Positions 49,226 to 59,338 of a DNA stretch of 64,000 bases are shown here, one piece after another. The translations under genes and the position numbers were made by a program. Every line of letters starts with the position of its first letter. The first letter of the stretch is position 1. The notes below the pieces were generated by a model. It did no database searches, was not told the DNA's origin, and saw only the letters and a list, made by a program, of their open reading frames with translations. This DNA is from Pectobacterium punjabense (GTDB lineage: Bacteria > Pseudomonadota > Gammaproteobacteria > Enterobacterales > Enterobacteriaceae), in the NCBI RefSeq assembly GCF_012427845.1, contig NZ_CP038498.1, forward strand, positions 2,294,001-2,358,000, written 5' to 3'.

Positions 49226-49858
49226 ATGAAAAAAACATCTTTCTTATTGTTGGCAGCGGCACTCATGCCTGCATTTGCGCAGGCTCATCAAGCGGGGGAT
49301 TTTATTGTTCGGGCGGGAACGGCTACTGTGCGTCCTGCTGAAAGCTCGGACAACGTGCTGGGGTTGGGGGAGTTTCAGGTTAGCAACAATACTCAACTGG
49401 GTCTGACTTTCAGCTATATGGTGACGGACAACATTGGTGTTGAATTGCTCGCCGCTACGCCGTTCAAACACAAGGTTGGCACACCGGGTACGGGAACAAT
49501 TGCGGAAGTTAAGCACCTGCCACCGTCACTGGTAGCACAGTACTATTTTGGCGATGCTCAAGATAAGTTACGCCCTTATTTAGGCGTTGGTCTGAACTAC
49601 ACGATGTTCTTCGACGAGAAATTCAATGATACGGGGAAAGGTGCGGGTTTGAGCGATCTGAGCCTGAAAAATTCCTGGGGTATTGCAGCGCAGGCTGGGT
49701 TGGATTACAACCTGGACAAGAATTGGCTAGTAAACATGTCCGTATGGTGGATGGATATTGATACCGATGTGAAATTTAAAGCCGGTAACGCTCAGCAAAG
49801 TATCCATACTAAACTCGATCCGTGGGCCTTTATGTTTGGTGTAGGCTACCGCTTCTGA
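49226..49858 (+). CDS. ompW: Outer membrane protein OmpW
   Basis: This 210-residue eight-stranded beta barrel has a signal peptide (MKKTSFLLLAAALMP to AQA, cut before HQAGDF). LPPSLVAQYYFGD, LRPYLGVGLNYT and the C-terminal FMFGVGYRF match the family. It forms a narrow hydrophobic channel. ATG at 49226 gives the expected signal peptide; an ATG four codons earlier is less likely. FNR and NarL/NarP boxes precede it, so it should be induced in low oxygen. Confidence 0.95.
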   Translation: MKKTSFLLLAAALMPAFAQAHQAGDFIVRAGTATVRPAESSDNVLGLGEFQVSNNTQLGLTFSYMVTDNIGVELLAATPFKHKVGTPGTGTIAEVKHLPPSLVAQYYFGDAQDKLRPYLGVGLNYTMFFDEKFNDTGKGAGLSDLSLKNSWGIAAQAGLDYNLDKNWLVNMSVWWMDIDTDVKFKAGNAQQSIHTKLDPWAFMFGVGYRF

Positions 49859-49882
49859 TTTGATAGTTAAATATGAAGAATA

Positions 49883-49915
49883 AAAAACGGCGAAGTGAAT
49901 AACTTCGCCGTTTTT
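49883..49915. terminator. Bidirectional terminator between ompW and kdgM
   Basis: The 14-bp stem AAAAACGGCGAAGT/ACTTCGCCGTTTTT (49883-49896 with 49902-49915) closes a GAATA loop. It serves both convergent genes. Confidence 0.93.
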
Positions 49916-49989
49916 ATAGACAGGAAATAACAAACCAATAAAAAGAACGCTATTTGCTATTAAATCTATTTTCTATATGGCGTTAGCCA

Positions 49990-50709
49990 TTAGAAATTGT
50001 ATTGCACACCAACGCGGTAACGAGTTTGACGCTCGTCAGTCGTTTTGCTGCCAATCACGTTGCCGACTTCAGCGTAAGGCGTCCAGTTTTTGTCATATTT
50101 GTACGCTAATTTAACGTTATGAGTGAGGCCGTAGTTGTCGTTGTCGGCAAGGTAACCAACAGAACCGGCTTTGGTTTTCTTGTCGTATTCAAATTCGTAT
50201 TCAACCACAAAGTTCGCAGGCAGTTTATAACCCAGCGTACTGGTGATGGTATAACCTTTCATGTCGGAAGGGGCTGTAGTACCGATGCTGTCACTTTTGC
50301 GCAGGTAAGATGCACGGTAGCGCAGACCATAGTACAGTGAATCGGTAATGTTAGCCGTACCTTTGACATAAGGGCGGTAGTTGTTGTCTTTTGAAGAGGA
50401 CACCATGTTTAAGCCCGCTTCAACGCCAAAGGTTTTGTCGAACTTGTACTGGTAGCTAGCGGTAACTTCAGTACCGTTGCTGACTGGCTCGTTATACGGT
50501 TTATTTGGTGTTTTATCGGCGTCTGATTGACCCCATTTTGCTTCCATTGACAGGCCAAAGCCGTTGTCAAAACGGTGGGACATCAGCAGGCGATCTTTAT
50601 GGTCGTTTTTTGCTGAATCATTCATCTCATGACGATAGTCAATCGTAACAGCCATGGAGCTTAAGCTGATTAAGGAAGTTACCATCATCGTCAATATTTT
50701 AACTTTCAT
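49990..50709 (-). CDS. kdgM: Oligogalacturonate-specific porin KdgM
   Basis: This 239-residue outer-membrane barrel admits oligogalacturonides released from plant pectin. The signal peptide MKVKILTMMVTSLISLSSMA precedes VTIDYRHEMND. KDRLLMSHRFDNGFGLS, SNGTEV and DERQTRYRVGVQYNF match Dickeya KdgM closely. It is a marker of a pectinolytic lifestyle. KdgR and CRP control kdgM in Dickeya; I could not see a complete KdgR palindrome in the 385 bp upstream. Confidence 0.93.
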   Translation of the reverse strand: MKVKILTMMVTSLISLSSMAVTIDYRHEMNDSAKNDHKDRLLMSHRFDNGFGLSMEAKWGQSDADKTPNKPYNEPVSNGTEVTASYQYKFDKTFGVEAGLNMVSSSKDNNYRPYVKGTANITDSLYYGLRYRASYLRKSDSIGTTAPSDMKGYTITSTLGYKLPANFVVEYEFEYDKKTKAGSVGYLADNDNYGLTHNVKLAYKYDKNWTPYAEVGNVIGSKTTDERQTRYRVGVQYNF

Positions 50710-51094
50710 TTTATTATCCCATGTTGAAGAGAATTATTATTTAAAAAACGCGCTGCCACTTTGTTCAGCGATTTCATTCTATTTATTCTATCTTACAGTA
50801 ATGTGAACAAGATCTTCAAAAAGAGAAAATTTTAAATGATCTCAATTCTGTGATTCTCTTCGTGTTTTATTCGTGGGATTTATGCGGATTAAAAAATACT
50901 GGGAAATTAATTTATTTATTTGATGTGGAATTAAATAATTATTTCAATTTGAAAACTTTTCTTACAATTATTGAAGTTTGGAAATTAAATAATTATTGAA
51001 TATATTTCCCGCCAGTAAAATAAGAAATAATTTGAAACACTATTCGGCGCGCGACATTGCTTGCGCTAAGTACAAATCGCGCGCCTGAAACGTG
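50710..51094. promoter_or_regulatory. A+T-rich kdgM upstream region
   Basis: No gene is visible in these 385 bases, which separate kdgM from the end of the trp operon (both on the minus strand). TTTCAATTTGAAA is a small palindrome around 50947-50960, and TTTGAAACACTATTC at about 51031 resembles one KdgR half-site. GGCGCGCGA/TCGCGCGCC (51046-51054 with 51077-51085) is an inverted repeat that may end the trp transcript. Confidence 0.4.
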
Positions 51095-51901
51095 TTATGA
51101 ACGCGTAGCTGCTTTCATTTCACTCACAAAGGTGTGTAACTCTGACAGCATTAAGCTGGGCTGGTTCAGATTTTTTTCAATAATCCGCACGATCGCAGAA
51201 CCAGAAATAGCCCCCGCGGCACCTGACGCTAATGTTTCTCGCACTTGAGTTGGATCGGAAATGCCAAATCCTTGCAGTGGTGGGGCAGCATGATACGCAT
51301 TCAGTTTGGCAACCAGATGATTCAGCGGTAGTTGGGCGCGTTTTTCTGCTCCTGTCACGCCTGCGCGTGACACCAGATAGGTATAGCCACGGCCATAAGA
51401 GGCGATCTCGCGTAATAGCTCATCATCAGCATTAGGCGGGCAGATAAAGATAGGGGCAATACCGTGCCGTAGCGCTGCCGTACGGAAAGGAGCCGACTCC
51501 ACCACGGGAACATCTGCCACTAAAACCGAATCGACGCCAACCTCGGCACAACGCTGATAAAATTCATCGATACCATTGCTGAAGACCAGATTGGCATACA
51601 TCAGCAGGCCAATCGGAATTTCTGGGTATTTCTGACGTATAGTCGCCAGCATCTCAAAACATTGCTCTGGCGTGACGCCTGCGGCGAAAGCGCGCAGATT
51701 AGCTGCCTGAATGGTTGGGCCATCCGCCAGTGGGTCAGAAAAGGGCACGCCTAATTCCAGCGCATCAGCACCCGCAGCAATCAGCGTATCGATAATTTTC
51801 AGTGATTGCTCAGGGGATGGGTCGCCCAGCGTGACAAACGGGACGAACGCGCCTTCTTTTTTCTCTGACAGGCGTGCAAATAGCTGTTGGTAGCGCTCCA
51901 T
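51095..51901 (-). CDS. trpA: Tryptophan synthase alpha subunit
   Basis: This 268-residue TIM-barrel enzyme cleaves indole-3-glycerol phosphate to indole and glyceraldehyde 3-phosphate. [32 protein letters not shown] (catalytic Glu and Asp) and [10 protein letters not shown] are intact. Length equals E. coli TrpA. It is last in the trp operon; its start overlaps the trpB stop by one base (TAATG), which keeps the two subunits equimolar. Confidence 0.99.
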   Translation of the reverse strand: MERYQQLFARLSEKKEGAFVPFVTLGDPSPEQSLKIIDTLIAAGADALELGVPFSDPLADGPTIQAANLRAFAAGVTPEQCFEMLATIRQKYPEIPIGLLMYANLVFSNGIDEFYQRCAEVGVDSVLVADVPVVESAPFRTAALRHGIAPIFICPPNADDELLREIASYGRGYTYLVSRAGVTGAEKRAQLPLNHLVAKLNAYHAAPPLQGFGISDPTQVRETLASGAAGAISGSAIVRIIEKNLNQPSLMLSELHTFVSEMKAATRS

Positions 51902-53091
51902 TACATTTCTCCCCGATCTTTCAAAATATCGTGCACGGTAAAGATGTCTTTATCACCCCGACCTGACAGGTTGACCACCAGCAGTTGCTCTTTCTCCGGC
52001 TCTGCTTTGATCATCTTCAAGGCATGTGCTAATGCGTGGGAGGATTCCAGCGCGGGAATAATACCTTCATTACGGCAGAGTGCTTTGAAGGCATCCAGCG
52101 CTTCATCATCGGTAATCGAGACATAGTCGGCACGACCAATACTATTCAGGTAGGCGTGCTGTGGCCCTACGGACGGGAAATCCAGCCCGGCGGAAATAGA
52201 GTAAGACTCTTCAATTTGTCCGTCGGACGTTTGCATCATCGGGGACTTCATGCCGAAATAAATACCAACGCGACCGTGTTTTAACGGTGCGCCGTGCTGC
52301 CCGGATTCAATGCCCAAGCCGCCAGGTTCGACGCCGATCAGACGGACGGTAGTATCGTCGATGAAATCAGCGAACATCCCAATCGCGTTAGAACCACCGC
52401 CAACACAGGCCAGTACTGCATCCGGCAAGCGACCTTCTTTTTCCAGGATCTGCGCTTTGGTTTCTTCACCAATCATGCGTTGGAATTCGCGTACGATCGT
52501 TGGATAAGGATGCGGGCCAGCAGCCGTTCCCAGCAGATAGTGTGCCGTTTCATAGCTGCCAGACCAGTCACGTAGCGCTTCGTTGCAGGCATCTTTCAGC
52601 GTGGAAGAACCGCTGTGAACCGGAATTACTTCCGCCCCCATCAAACGCATGCGGAACACGTTCGGCGACTGGCGCTCAACGTCTTTTGCTCCCATATAAA
52701 CGCGGCATTTTAGGCCAAGCAGGGCGCAAGCCAGCGCCGTCGCGACGCCGTGTTGGCCTGCGCCGGTTTCAGCGATGATTTCGCTTTTGCCCATGCGTTT
52801 AGCCAGCAATGCTTGTCCAAGTACCTGATTCGTCTTGTGCGCGCCGCCGTGCAGTAGATCTTCACGCTTTAGGTACAACTTCGTCTTCGTTCCTGCCGTC
52901 AGGTTTTGGCACAGGGTTAACGCCGTTGGACGACCTGCATAGTTTTTCAGCAGATCGGTAAACTCGGCTTGAAATTCAGGATCTTTTTGTGCGCTGACGA
53001 AAGCCTCTTCTAACTGGCGTAACGCCGGGATGAGGATCTGCGGAACAAATTGTCCGCCGAATTCACCGAAGTAAGGGTTGAGTAATGTCAT
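51901..53091 (-). CDS. trpB: Tryptophan synthase beta subunit
   Basis: This 396-residue PLP enzyme joins indole and serine. HGGAHKTNQ carries the PLP lysine, [13 protein letters not shown] is the conserved loop with catalytic Glu, and [10 protein letters not shown] binds the cofactor phosphate. [14 protein letters not shown] is the family start; a longer in-frame start is rejected. It partners TrpA. Confidence 0.99.
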   Translation of the reverse strand: MTLLNPYFGEFGGQFVPQILIPALRQLEEAFVSAQKDPEFQAEFTDLLKNYAGRPTALTLCQNLTAGTKTKLYLKREDLLHGGAHKTNQVLGQALLAKRMGKSEIIAETGAGQHGVATALACALLGLKCRVYMGAKDVERQSPNVFRMRLMGAEVIPVHSGSSTLKDACNEALRDWSGSYETAHYLLGTAAGPHPYPTIVREFQRMIGEETKAQILEKEGRLPDAVLACVGGGSNAIGMFADFIDDTTVRLIGVEPGGLGIESGQHGAPLKHGRVGIYFGMKSPMMQTSDGQIEESYSISAGLDFPSVGPQHAYLNSIGRADYVSITDDEALDAFKALCRNEGIIPALESSHALAHALKMIKAEPEKEQLLVVNLSGRGDKDIFTVHDILKDRGEM

Positions 53092-53113
53092 AATTTTCCC
53101 GTCTGTTTTAGTG

Positions 53114-54475
53114 TTACGGCTGACGTAATGTCGCAAAAACCGCAGCAATTTTATGTGAGTCTTTTTTTCCCGGTTCGCTTTCCACCCCGGAATTGAAATC
53201 CAGTCCTGCGCAACCTTGCTGTGCCGCCAGGGCGCAGTTATCGTTATTCAGGCCACCGGCTAACAACACGTTATCCAGTGACTGATTGGCCAGCAGTGAC
53301 CAGTTGAACGTTTTACCGCTGCCGCCCTGAGCGTTATCAAACACATAGCGATCGACGTGGATAAGATTACGTTCTGGCAGCACATCTGTGATGCTCAGCG
53401 CTTTCCAAATTTGGCACGTCGCAGGTAATTGCTGGCGCAGCCGGTCGATCGTCTGTTGATCTTCATCACCGTGCAGTTGAACGGCTGCTAATCCTAACTG
53501 CGTTGTGATCGCAACGATGTGTTCGACGGGCGCGTTGCGGAAAACACCGACATAGCGCAGTGGTGCTCCCCCAATGACATCGGTAGCTTGTTTGACGTCA
53601 ACATAGCGCGGAGAACTGGCGACAAAGATTAACCCGCCGTAGAGCGCACCCGCCTGATAGGCGGCCTGTGCATCTGCTGCACGCGTCAGGCCACAGACTT
53701 TGTTTTCACCTAGAATCACGCGGCGTACTGCACCGTTCAGATCCGGCTCGGACATTAGCGAGCTGCCGATCAAGAATCCCTGAGCAAAGGCGCTGAGTTC
53801 ACGAATCTGCGCATGGCGGTTGATACCGGATTCACTGATCACGGTTACGCCAGCAGGCAGACGTGGTGCGAGTGTCCGAGTACGGTTGAGATCAATAGAG
53901 AGATCGCGCAGGTCACGGTTGTTGATCCCGACGACGCGCGCTTCGAGCTGAATGGCACGCTGTAGCTCTTCTTCATTACTGACTTCCGTCAACACGCCTA
54001 ACTTCAGACTGTGCGCCACCTCGGCCAATTGCTGATACTGGTCGTCGTCCAGCACGGACAGCATCAGTAGAATGGCATCGGCCTGATAGTAGCGCGCCAG
54101 ATAAATCTGGTAGGGTGAAATAATGAAGTCTTTGCACAACACGGGCTGGTGTACCGCGGCGCTGACCTGAGGCAGAAAGGCAAAGTCACCCTGGAAATAC
54201 TTCTCGTCGGTTAAAACGGAAATAGCGGACGCATAATCTTTATAGACCTGAGCAATTGCCACCGGGTCAAAATCATCGCGAATCAATCCCTTCGACGGCG
54301 ATGCCTTTTTACATTCCAGAATAAAGGCAGGTTTATCCTGTTTCAGCGCTTGATAAAAGTCGCGCTGGCTGGGAACGATCTCATGTTGAAAAGAGGCCAG
54401 CGGCTGTGCTTTCTCACGTTCTGCAACCCAGAGGGCTTTATCACGCACAATTTTATGTAATACGGTTTCCTGCAT
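53114..54475 (-). CDS. trpCF: Bifunctional indole-3-glycerol phosphate synthase / phosphoribosylanthranilate isomerase
   Basis: This 453-residue protein is the enterobacterial TrpC-TrpF fusion and equals E. coli in length. The N-terminal synthase (about 1-255) has [14 protein letters not shown] and [12 protein letters not shown]; the C-terminal isomerase (from about 256) has [15 protein letters not shown] (catalytic Cys) and [13 protein letters not shown]. It starts 7 bp after trpD. The ATG at 54473-54475 gives [10 protein letters not shown], matching the E. coli start. Confidence 0.98.
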   Translation of the reverse strand: MQETVLHKIVRDKALWVAEREKAQPLASFQHEIVPSQRDFYQALKQDKPAFILECKKASPSKGLIRDDFDPVAIAQVYKDYASAISVLTDEKYFQGDFAFLPQVSAAVHQPVLCKDFIISPYQIYLARYYQADAILLMLSVLDDDQYQQLAEVAHSLKLGVLTEVSNEEELQRAIQLEARVVGINNRDLRDLSIDLNRTRTLAPRLPAGVTVISESGINRHAQIRELSAFAQGFLIGSSLMSEPDLNGAVRRVILGENKVCGLTRAADAQAAYQAGALYGGLIFVASSPRYVDVKQATDVIGGAPLRYVGVFRNAPVEHIVAITTQLGLAAVQLHGDEDQQTIDRLRQQLPATCQIWKALSITDVLPERNLIHVDRYVFDNAQGGSGKTFNWSLLANQSLDNVLLAGGLNNDNCALAAQQGCAGLDFNSGVESEPGKKDSHKIAAVFATLRQP

Positions 54476-54482
54476 GGTTCTA

Positions 54483-55481
54483 TTATCCTCTGGCGGACAG
54501 GGCGACAACGCGTTGATAAGCCTGTCCACTATGAATGACTTCAAGTGCCTGTTGCGCATTCTGGCGCAGATCTTCTTGCCCGAACAATCTCAGAAGCAAC
54601 GCAACGTTGGCGGCAACCGCAGCGGCGTGTGCGCGTTCGCCTTTACCTTGTAGCAGCGACGCGAGAATGTCACGATTTTCTTCCGGTGTTCCGCCTTGTA
54701 ATGCCGACAGCGGGTATGCCTCTAGACCGAAGTCGCGATGTGTCAGTTCGTAGGTTTCGATCTCTCCGTTATGTAACTCTGCAACCTGTGTTGGCGCATG
54801 AATCGCGACTTCATCCATCCCGCCACCGTGTACCACTGCTGCACGTTGGTAGCCCAGCACCTTCAGCGTTTCAGCGATAGGGCGAACCAATTCGGGGCTA
54901 TACACGCCAATCAGCGCCAGCGGCGGACGAGCCGGGTTAACCAGCGGCCCCAGCACGTTGAAAACGGTACGGGTTTTAAGTTGCTGACGCACCGGCATGG
55001 CATGGCGGAAACCCAGGTGATATTGCGGAGCAAACAGGAAACACACGCCCAAATCGTCCAGCGCCTGACGTGAGTCCTGTGCGCTCATATCCAGCTTAAT
55101 GCCGAAAGCAGAGAGCAAATCGGATGAACCAGAACGGCTGGAGACGCTGCGGTTGCCGTGCTTGGCGATTTTCAGGCCACAGCTGGCAGCAACGAATGCG
55201 CTGGCGGTTGAGATGTTGATGCTGTTTGTACCGTCACCGCCGGTGCCGACGATATCGGCAAATAAATAGTCGGGGCGAGGAAATGGCTGAGCATCGGCCA
55301 GTAATGCCGTAGCGGCACCCGCAATTTCATCGGGATGCTCACCGCGCACTTTCATGCTAATCAACGCTGCTGCCAGCTGGCTGGCATCCAGTTCACCGCG
55401 GATAATGGCGCCAAACAGCGCCTGACTTTCCTGACGGCTGATGTTTTCCGCGCGGTATAATTTTTCCAGTATGTTTTGCAT
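54483..55481 (-). CDS. trpD: Anthranilate phosphoribosyltransferase
   Basis: This 332-residue enzyme transfers phosphoribosyl to anthranilate. [14 protein letters not shown] binds the PRPP phosphates, [15 protein letters not shown] is the anthranilate site and VHGGGMDE is the third signature. In E. coli this activity is fused to TrpG; here the two are separate genes with a 68-bp gap. [13 protein letters not shown] is taken as the start over a longer in-frame ATG. Confidence 0.98.
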   Translation of the reverse strand: MQNILEKLYRAENISRQESQALFGAIIRGELDASQLAAALISMKVRGEHPDEIAGAATALLADAQPFPRPDYLFADIVGTGGDGTNSINISTASAFVAASCGLKIAKHGNRSVSSRSGSSDLLSAFGIKLDMSAQDSRQALDDLGVCFLFAPQYHLGFRHAMPVRQQLKTRTVFNVLGPLVNPARPPLALIGVYSPELVRPIAETLKVLGYQRAAVVHGGGMDEVAIHAPTQVAELHNGEIETYELTHRDFGLEAYPLSALQGGTPEENRDILASLLQGKGERAHAAAVAANVALLLRLFGQEDLRQNAQQALEVIHSGQAYQRVVALSARG

Positions 55482-55549
55482 GATAAATACATCCTGAGCA
55501 GTAGACGGTTCCAAAGTCGCAGAAGACAGTTGCATAATCGTATCCCTCG

Positions 55550-56128
55550 TTAAGCTAGCGCCCAGTCAAGCGTTTGTTCCAGCAGCCGAGCGCCGTGTGT
55601 GGTCAGGATCGACTCAGGATGGAATTGGAAACCGCAAACGCGATCCGCATCGTTACGCACGGCCATCACCATCTCATTGAAGTGCGCGTTGACGGTCAGC
55701 GTAGAAGGAATGTTGCTGCCGACCAGCGAGTGGTAGCGTGCAACGGGCAGCGGGTGCGGTAAACCGCTAAACATGCCGCTGGCATCGTGGTCAATGGCAG
55801 ACGCTTTGCCATGCAGGATTTCACCCGCTTGACCGACATGGCCGCCGTAGGCTTCCACGATGGCTTGATGGCCGAGGCAAATACCAATGATTGGCAGTTG
55901 ACCGCGCAGACGTTGCAGCAGTTCCGGCATGCAGCCTGCTTCCGCTGGTGTGCCAGGGCCGGGAGAGAGCATCAAAATCGGTTTTTCCATTTGCTGTAAC
56001 CGCGCAATGATGACGTCGGCAGGCAGATGGTTACGGTAAATCACGACCTGATGGCCGCTGGCACGCAGTTGATCCACCAGGTTGTAGGTGAATGAGTCGA
56101 TATTATCGAGCAGCAGGATGTCGGCCAT
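55550..56128 (-). CDS. trpG: Anthranilate synthase component II (glutamine amidotransferase)
   Basis: This 192-residue class I amidotransferase supplies ammonia to TrpE. The nucleophile is in IGICLGHQ, and the His and Glu are in [16 protein letters not shown] is the oxyanion strand. It is free-standing, unlike E. coli TrpGD, but like Serratia and Yersinia. Its ATG overlaps the trpE stop by one base. Confidence 0.98.
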   Translation of the reverse strand: MADILLLDNIDSFTYNLVDQLRASGHQVVIYRNHLPADVIIARLQQMEKPILMLSPGPGTPAEAGCMPELLQRLRGQLPIIGICLGHQAIVEAYGGHVGQAGEILHGKASAIDHDASGMFSGLPHPLPVARYHSLVGSNIPSTLTVNAHFNEMVMAVRNDADRVCGFQFHPESILTTHGARLLEQTLDWALA

Positions 56129-57690
56129 CAGAAGATCTCCTTTGCATGGTGCGCACTGGCAATAGCTCGCAGTACCGCGCGGGCTTTATTGCGAGTTTCG
56201 TCGGCTTCGGCCTGCGGATTAGAATCAAGAACCACGCCCGCACCGGCCTGAACGGTAGCAATACCGTCTTCGACATAGGCGGAGCGAATAACGATGCAGG
56301 TATCCAGATCGCCATGAGCAGTGAAGTAGCCCACCGCGCCGCCGTAGCTGCCGCGTCGGGTTTTCTCACTTTCTGCAATCAACTGCATGGCACGGACTTT
56401 CGGTGCACCGCTCAGCGTGCCCATATTCATGCAGGCGCGGTAAGCGTGCAAAACATCCAAATCTTCACGCAGTGTACCCACCACGCGCGACACCAGATGC
56501 ATCACAAAGGAATAACGATCAACTTTGGTCAAGTCAGCGACGTAACGGCTGCCTGGCTGGCAGATGCGCGCCAGATCGTTACGGGCTAAATCTACCAGCA
56601 TCAGGTGTTCGGCCAATTCTTTATGGTCGGTACGCATTTCCAGCTCAATGCGGCTATCGAGATCGCGATCCAACGAACCATCGGCACGGCGGCCGCGCGG
56701 GCGAGTACCTGCAATGGGATAGATTTCGATTTGGCGGCTGTCGGCATCGTACTTCAGCGAGCTTTCCGGTGAGGCACCAAACAGCGTGAAATCCTGATCT
56801 TGCATGTAAAACATGTAAGGGCTGGGATTGTTATCTTTCAGCGTTTGGTAAGCGGCCAGCGGTGAAGGGCAGGGTAAAGAGAAACGGCGTGACGGCACGA
56901 CCTGAAAAATTTCACCGATGCGGATAGCTTCCTGCATCTGGCTGACAACGTCACCAAAGGCTTCATCACTCTGGTTGCAACTCAGCGTCATGTCTTCGAT
57001 AGACTGACGCGGCAGCGCAGGAGCGGGCTGGGTAAGTTGAAGTTGCAACTGTTCCAGACGCTGTTGCAGACGCAGCTTTTCGCTGTGGTTTGGCGTAAAC
57101 AGGCTGGCTTGCAGGGCGGTTACGCGTTTTTGGTGGTCAAGCACCAGCAAGGTTTCTGCCAGATAGAAGCAAAAATCGGGGCAACGCTGCTGCTGGCTCA
57201 ACGCCGGCAATGCTTCAAACCCGGCGACCAGATCGTAGGCGAACAGACCGCCAAGGAACATGGCTTCACGTTCGTCCGTCGGGCAGGCAACCAGCGTTAG
57301 AATCTGGCGTAAGGCATCAAATACGGACAGCGAACGCAGGCGTGCATCTTCATCCTGCATGGCGTCGGCTAGTGGGAAGGTGAGCTCGCGACCGTTCGGA
57401 CGCGGTTGATTAATAATTTCCGCAGGCAGTGCGGCATCCAATAATGGCAGCAGGCTGGCACCGTTTGCGGTTAATGCCTGAACGGAAACCTGCTGGCCGA
57501 GAGCGGTGATACGTAGTGCGCTATCAATAATTAACAGGCTTTTCAGGTTTTCCTTGCTGTCGATTTCAGCTGATTCTAACAGCAACGTGGCAGGTCTGGC
57601 ACCGCAGAGCTGATGGAAGATGGCGCTGGGGTCGTTACGGTAAACGGCCTCGGTACGCAGCAGTTCCAGTTTCGGTTGTGTTGTTTGCAT
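56128..57690 (-). CDS. trpE: Anthranilate synthase component I
   Basis: This 520-residue enzyme converts chorismate to anthranilate, the committed step. The feedback site LLES (residues 37-40, with Ser40) is intact, so tryptophan inhibition should operate. The catalytic region includes [22 protein letters not shown] and [12 protein letters not shown]. Length equals E. coli TrpE. It is the first structural gene of the operon after leader peptide and attenuator. Confidence 0.99.
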   Translation of the reverse strand: MQTTQPKLELLRTEAVYRNDPSAIFHQLCGARPATLLLESAEIDSKENLKSLLIIDSALRITALGQQVSVQALTANGASLLPLLDAALPAEIINQPRPNGRELTFPLADAMQDEDARLRSLSVFDALRQILTLVACPTDEREAMFLGGLFAYDLVAGFEALPALSQQQRCPDFCFYLAETLLVLDHQKRVTALQASLFTPNHSEKLRLQQRLEQLQLQLTQPAPALPRQSIEDMTLSCNQSDEAFGDVVSQMQEAIRIGEIFQVVPSRRFSLPCPSPLAAYQTLKDNNPSPYMFYMQDQDFTLFGASPESSLKYDADSRQIEIYPIAGTRPRGRRADGSLDRDLDSRIELEMRTDHKELAEHLMLVDLARNDLARICQPGSRYVADLTKVDRYSFVMHLVSRVVGTLREDLDVLHAYRACMNMGTLSGAPKVRAMQLIAESEKTRRGSYGGAVGYFTAHGDLDTCIVIRSAYVEDGIATVQAGAGVVLDSNPQAEADETRNKARAVLRAIASAHHAKEIF

Positions 57691-57723
57691 TCTTGCTACC
57701 CGTTTAATGTTGTGCCCATCAAA

Positions 57724-57751
57724 TAAAAAACCCGCTTAGTTAAGCGGGTTT
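57724..57751 (-). terminator. trp attenuator
   Basis: On the minus strand AAACCCGCTTA is repeated inverted as TAAGCGGGTTT with a minimal GT/AC centre, and is followed by T6. It lies between the leader peptide and trpE, 34 bp before the trpE start. It is the terminator form of the classic attenuation structure. Confidence 0.9.
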
Positions 57752-57787
57752 GGGAATATCTGCATGTGTGATAACAGCGATGCGTGA

Positions 57788-57850
57788 TTAGTCCACCCGC
57801 GATAGGGAAGAGCGCCACCAACCATGTTTCATCATTTTCTGCGTTGCCAT
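57788..57850 (-). CDS. trpL: trp operon leader peptide
   Basis: This 20-residue leader contains adjacent Trp codons (W11, W12) in KHGWWRSS, as in E. coli LKGWWRTS. The ATG at 57848-57850 is used; internal ATGs at codons 6 and 7 could also start. Ribosome stalling at the Trp pair in low tryptophan would favour the antiterminator over the hairpin at 57724-57751. It is longer than the 14-residue E. coli leader. Confidence 0.85.
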   Translation of the reverse strand: MATQKMMKHGWWRSSLSRVD

Positions 57851-57901
57851 TATCATCGTCTCACTGTTTATTGCGGACACCGTGTTTGTGTACCGAGCTT
57901 G

Positions 57902-57936
57902 CGTACTAGTTAACTGGTTCGACGATAAAATGTCAA
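57902..57936 (-). promoter_or_regulatory. trp promoter and TrpR operator
   Basis: On the minus strand TTGACA (57931-57936) and TTAACT (57908-57913) are spaced by 17 bases. The -10 box lies inside CGAACCAGTTAACTAGTACG (57902-57921), a near-perfect TrpR operator (E. coli CGAACTAGTTAACTAGTACG). Architecture matches E. coli, so TrpR should block RNA polymerase directly. Confidence 0.93.
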
Positions 57937-57993
57937 CACCTGCAATAGGATTATTTTATCCATGCTTTACATCATAAAAAGGCAGCCGTTATG

Positions 57994-59021
57994 TCATTTC
58001 CTGGGCAAGCATGCCTTCCTGCCACCTCTTTCGCGAAAGAATCCTGGAGATGACCCGAACCAGCGTAGGCATGCTCGGTGGAAGCTGCTGAGCTCTTTAT
58101 ATCCAACAAATTCAGCAACTTGAGAAAGTGAGTATTGGCTATAGATGAGGTAATATTCTGCAAGATTCATTTTAACGTCCTCAAGTATATCCTTGAAATA
58201 AGCCCCTTCTTCTTCCAGACGCCGCTGTAATGTCCGTGGAGTCATAAAGAAGTCAGATGCGACCGAATGAATATTGCATGAACCGGCTTCTAGTTTTTTG
58301 CTAATGCTGTCTCTTACCCGGCCCTTTATTGTTTTATTAAAAAGAATGTCGATCAAGTAGGTTGCGTGTTTTTCGTGCAACTTGAAAAGTGATGCATTGG
58401 ACGTAACTAATGGCATTAACAGTGTTTCTGCATTCAGATAAACACGATTTCGATCTGTGCCAAAGGTCATTGGGCAAGCAAATAGCGTTTCATATTTTCT
58501 TATGCTGTAGGGTTGTGGATAACTAAACTCCATGGAAGAGAAATGAGTAAAATTAGCCACTGGCAATAAGCCAGTAAACTGGCGACTGTTAATTCATGAA
58601 ATTGGCGGGTGATTTCTTTGTTTTTATCTTGTGGATAGAGATAAGTAAATCCAATACAGTATGTATTTGTGTTTTTTTTATCTAACGTTAGTTGGCATCC
58701 GCTGTATAGCAGTCTGGAAAAACGGCAAAGGCATTCAAGGGCATGTAATAGATTGTCACTACTCATCATAATATAATTAACAATGTCATAATCACCAGGA
58801 TGAAAATATTCATAAGATAGTAGCCCAAAACTTTCTTTTCCCTGACTGGCATAGGCAATGTTAAGCAACGCTTGAATGTTATAAACACTGGTGAATTCAC
58901 CACCACTTTCTTCACCCCTGTCGCGTATTGTTGTATCATTTGATAGTGCGTCTACATTTATCCCTTCCTTTTTTAATATACTCTCTAATGATGTTATATA
59001 TTTTCTTCTTATTACATACAT
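57994..59021 (-). pseudogene. AraC-family transcriptional regulator, frameshifted
   Basis: Two frames together make one AraC-type regulator. The first (58500-59021) carries the N-terminal Arabinose_bd-like sensor domain (SLLAYCQW near its end); the second (57994-58566) holds the rest and the helix-turn-helix domain with TPRTLQRRLEEEG and GYKELSSFHRACLRWFG. The frames cross near 58545-58560, where a lost base in an A/T-rich run (CTAATTTTA) would explain the shift. The second frame could only start at TTG. It is either a degraded gene or a sequencing error. It is A+T rich and divergent from the glycosyltransferase. Confidence 0.75.
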
Positions 59022-59100
59022 GATGGCATACTCCTTGTTTTATTGTTTTTTATCTCATCCAATAAGTAACTTCATGAGATCAAATTTAATTTATCAAAAA

Positions 59101-59197
59101 TGTCATTTAATGGCAAAGCAGTGTCATTGATAAGCATTGTCATATGTGGAAGTTTTTTTTTGACATAGATAATCAAAATAATGTCATCATTTGTCAT
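59101..59197. promoter_or_regulatory. Cluster of TGTCAT direct repeats between AraC-type gene and glycosyltransferase
   Basis: TGTCAT starts at 59101, 59122, 59138, 59182 and 59192, and an opposite-strand copy is TGACAT at 59161. Six copies in under 100 bases of a 317-base divergent promoter region suggest operators for the adjacent AraC-type protein or another regulator. Confidence 0.5.
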
Positions 59198-59338
59198 TAA
59201 TCATAACTTGATGAATAAGATATTAATAATGAGTTAACTATGATGGTTATAATTACCAGGGCGTTGTGATGCCACTATATTATTTTGTGAGAATTATTAC
59301 TCCCTGATTATTTCAAATGTTTTTTAATAGGATTTTTA

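Noticed and set aside
51030..51046. A KdgR-like half-site (TTGAAACACTATTC) upstream of kdgM.
   Set aside because: Only the left arm fits, and it lies about 320 bp from the kdgM start, so it is not called as an operator.
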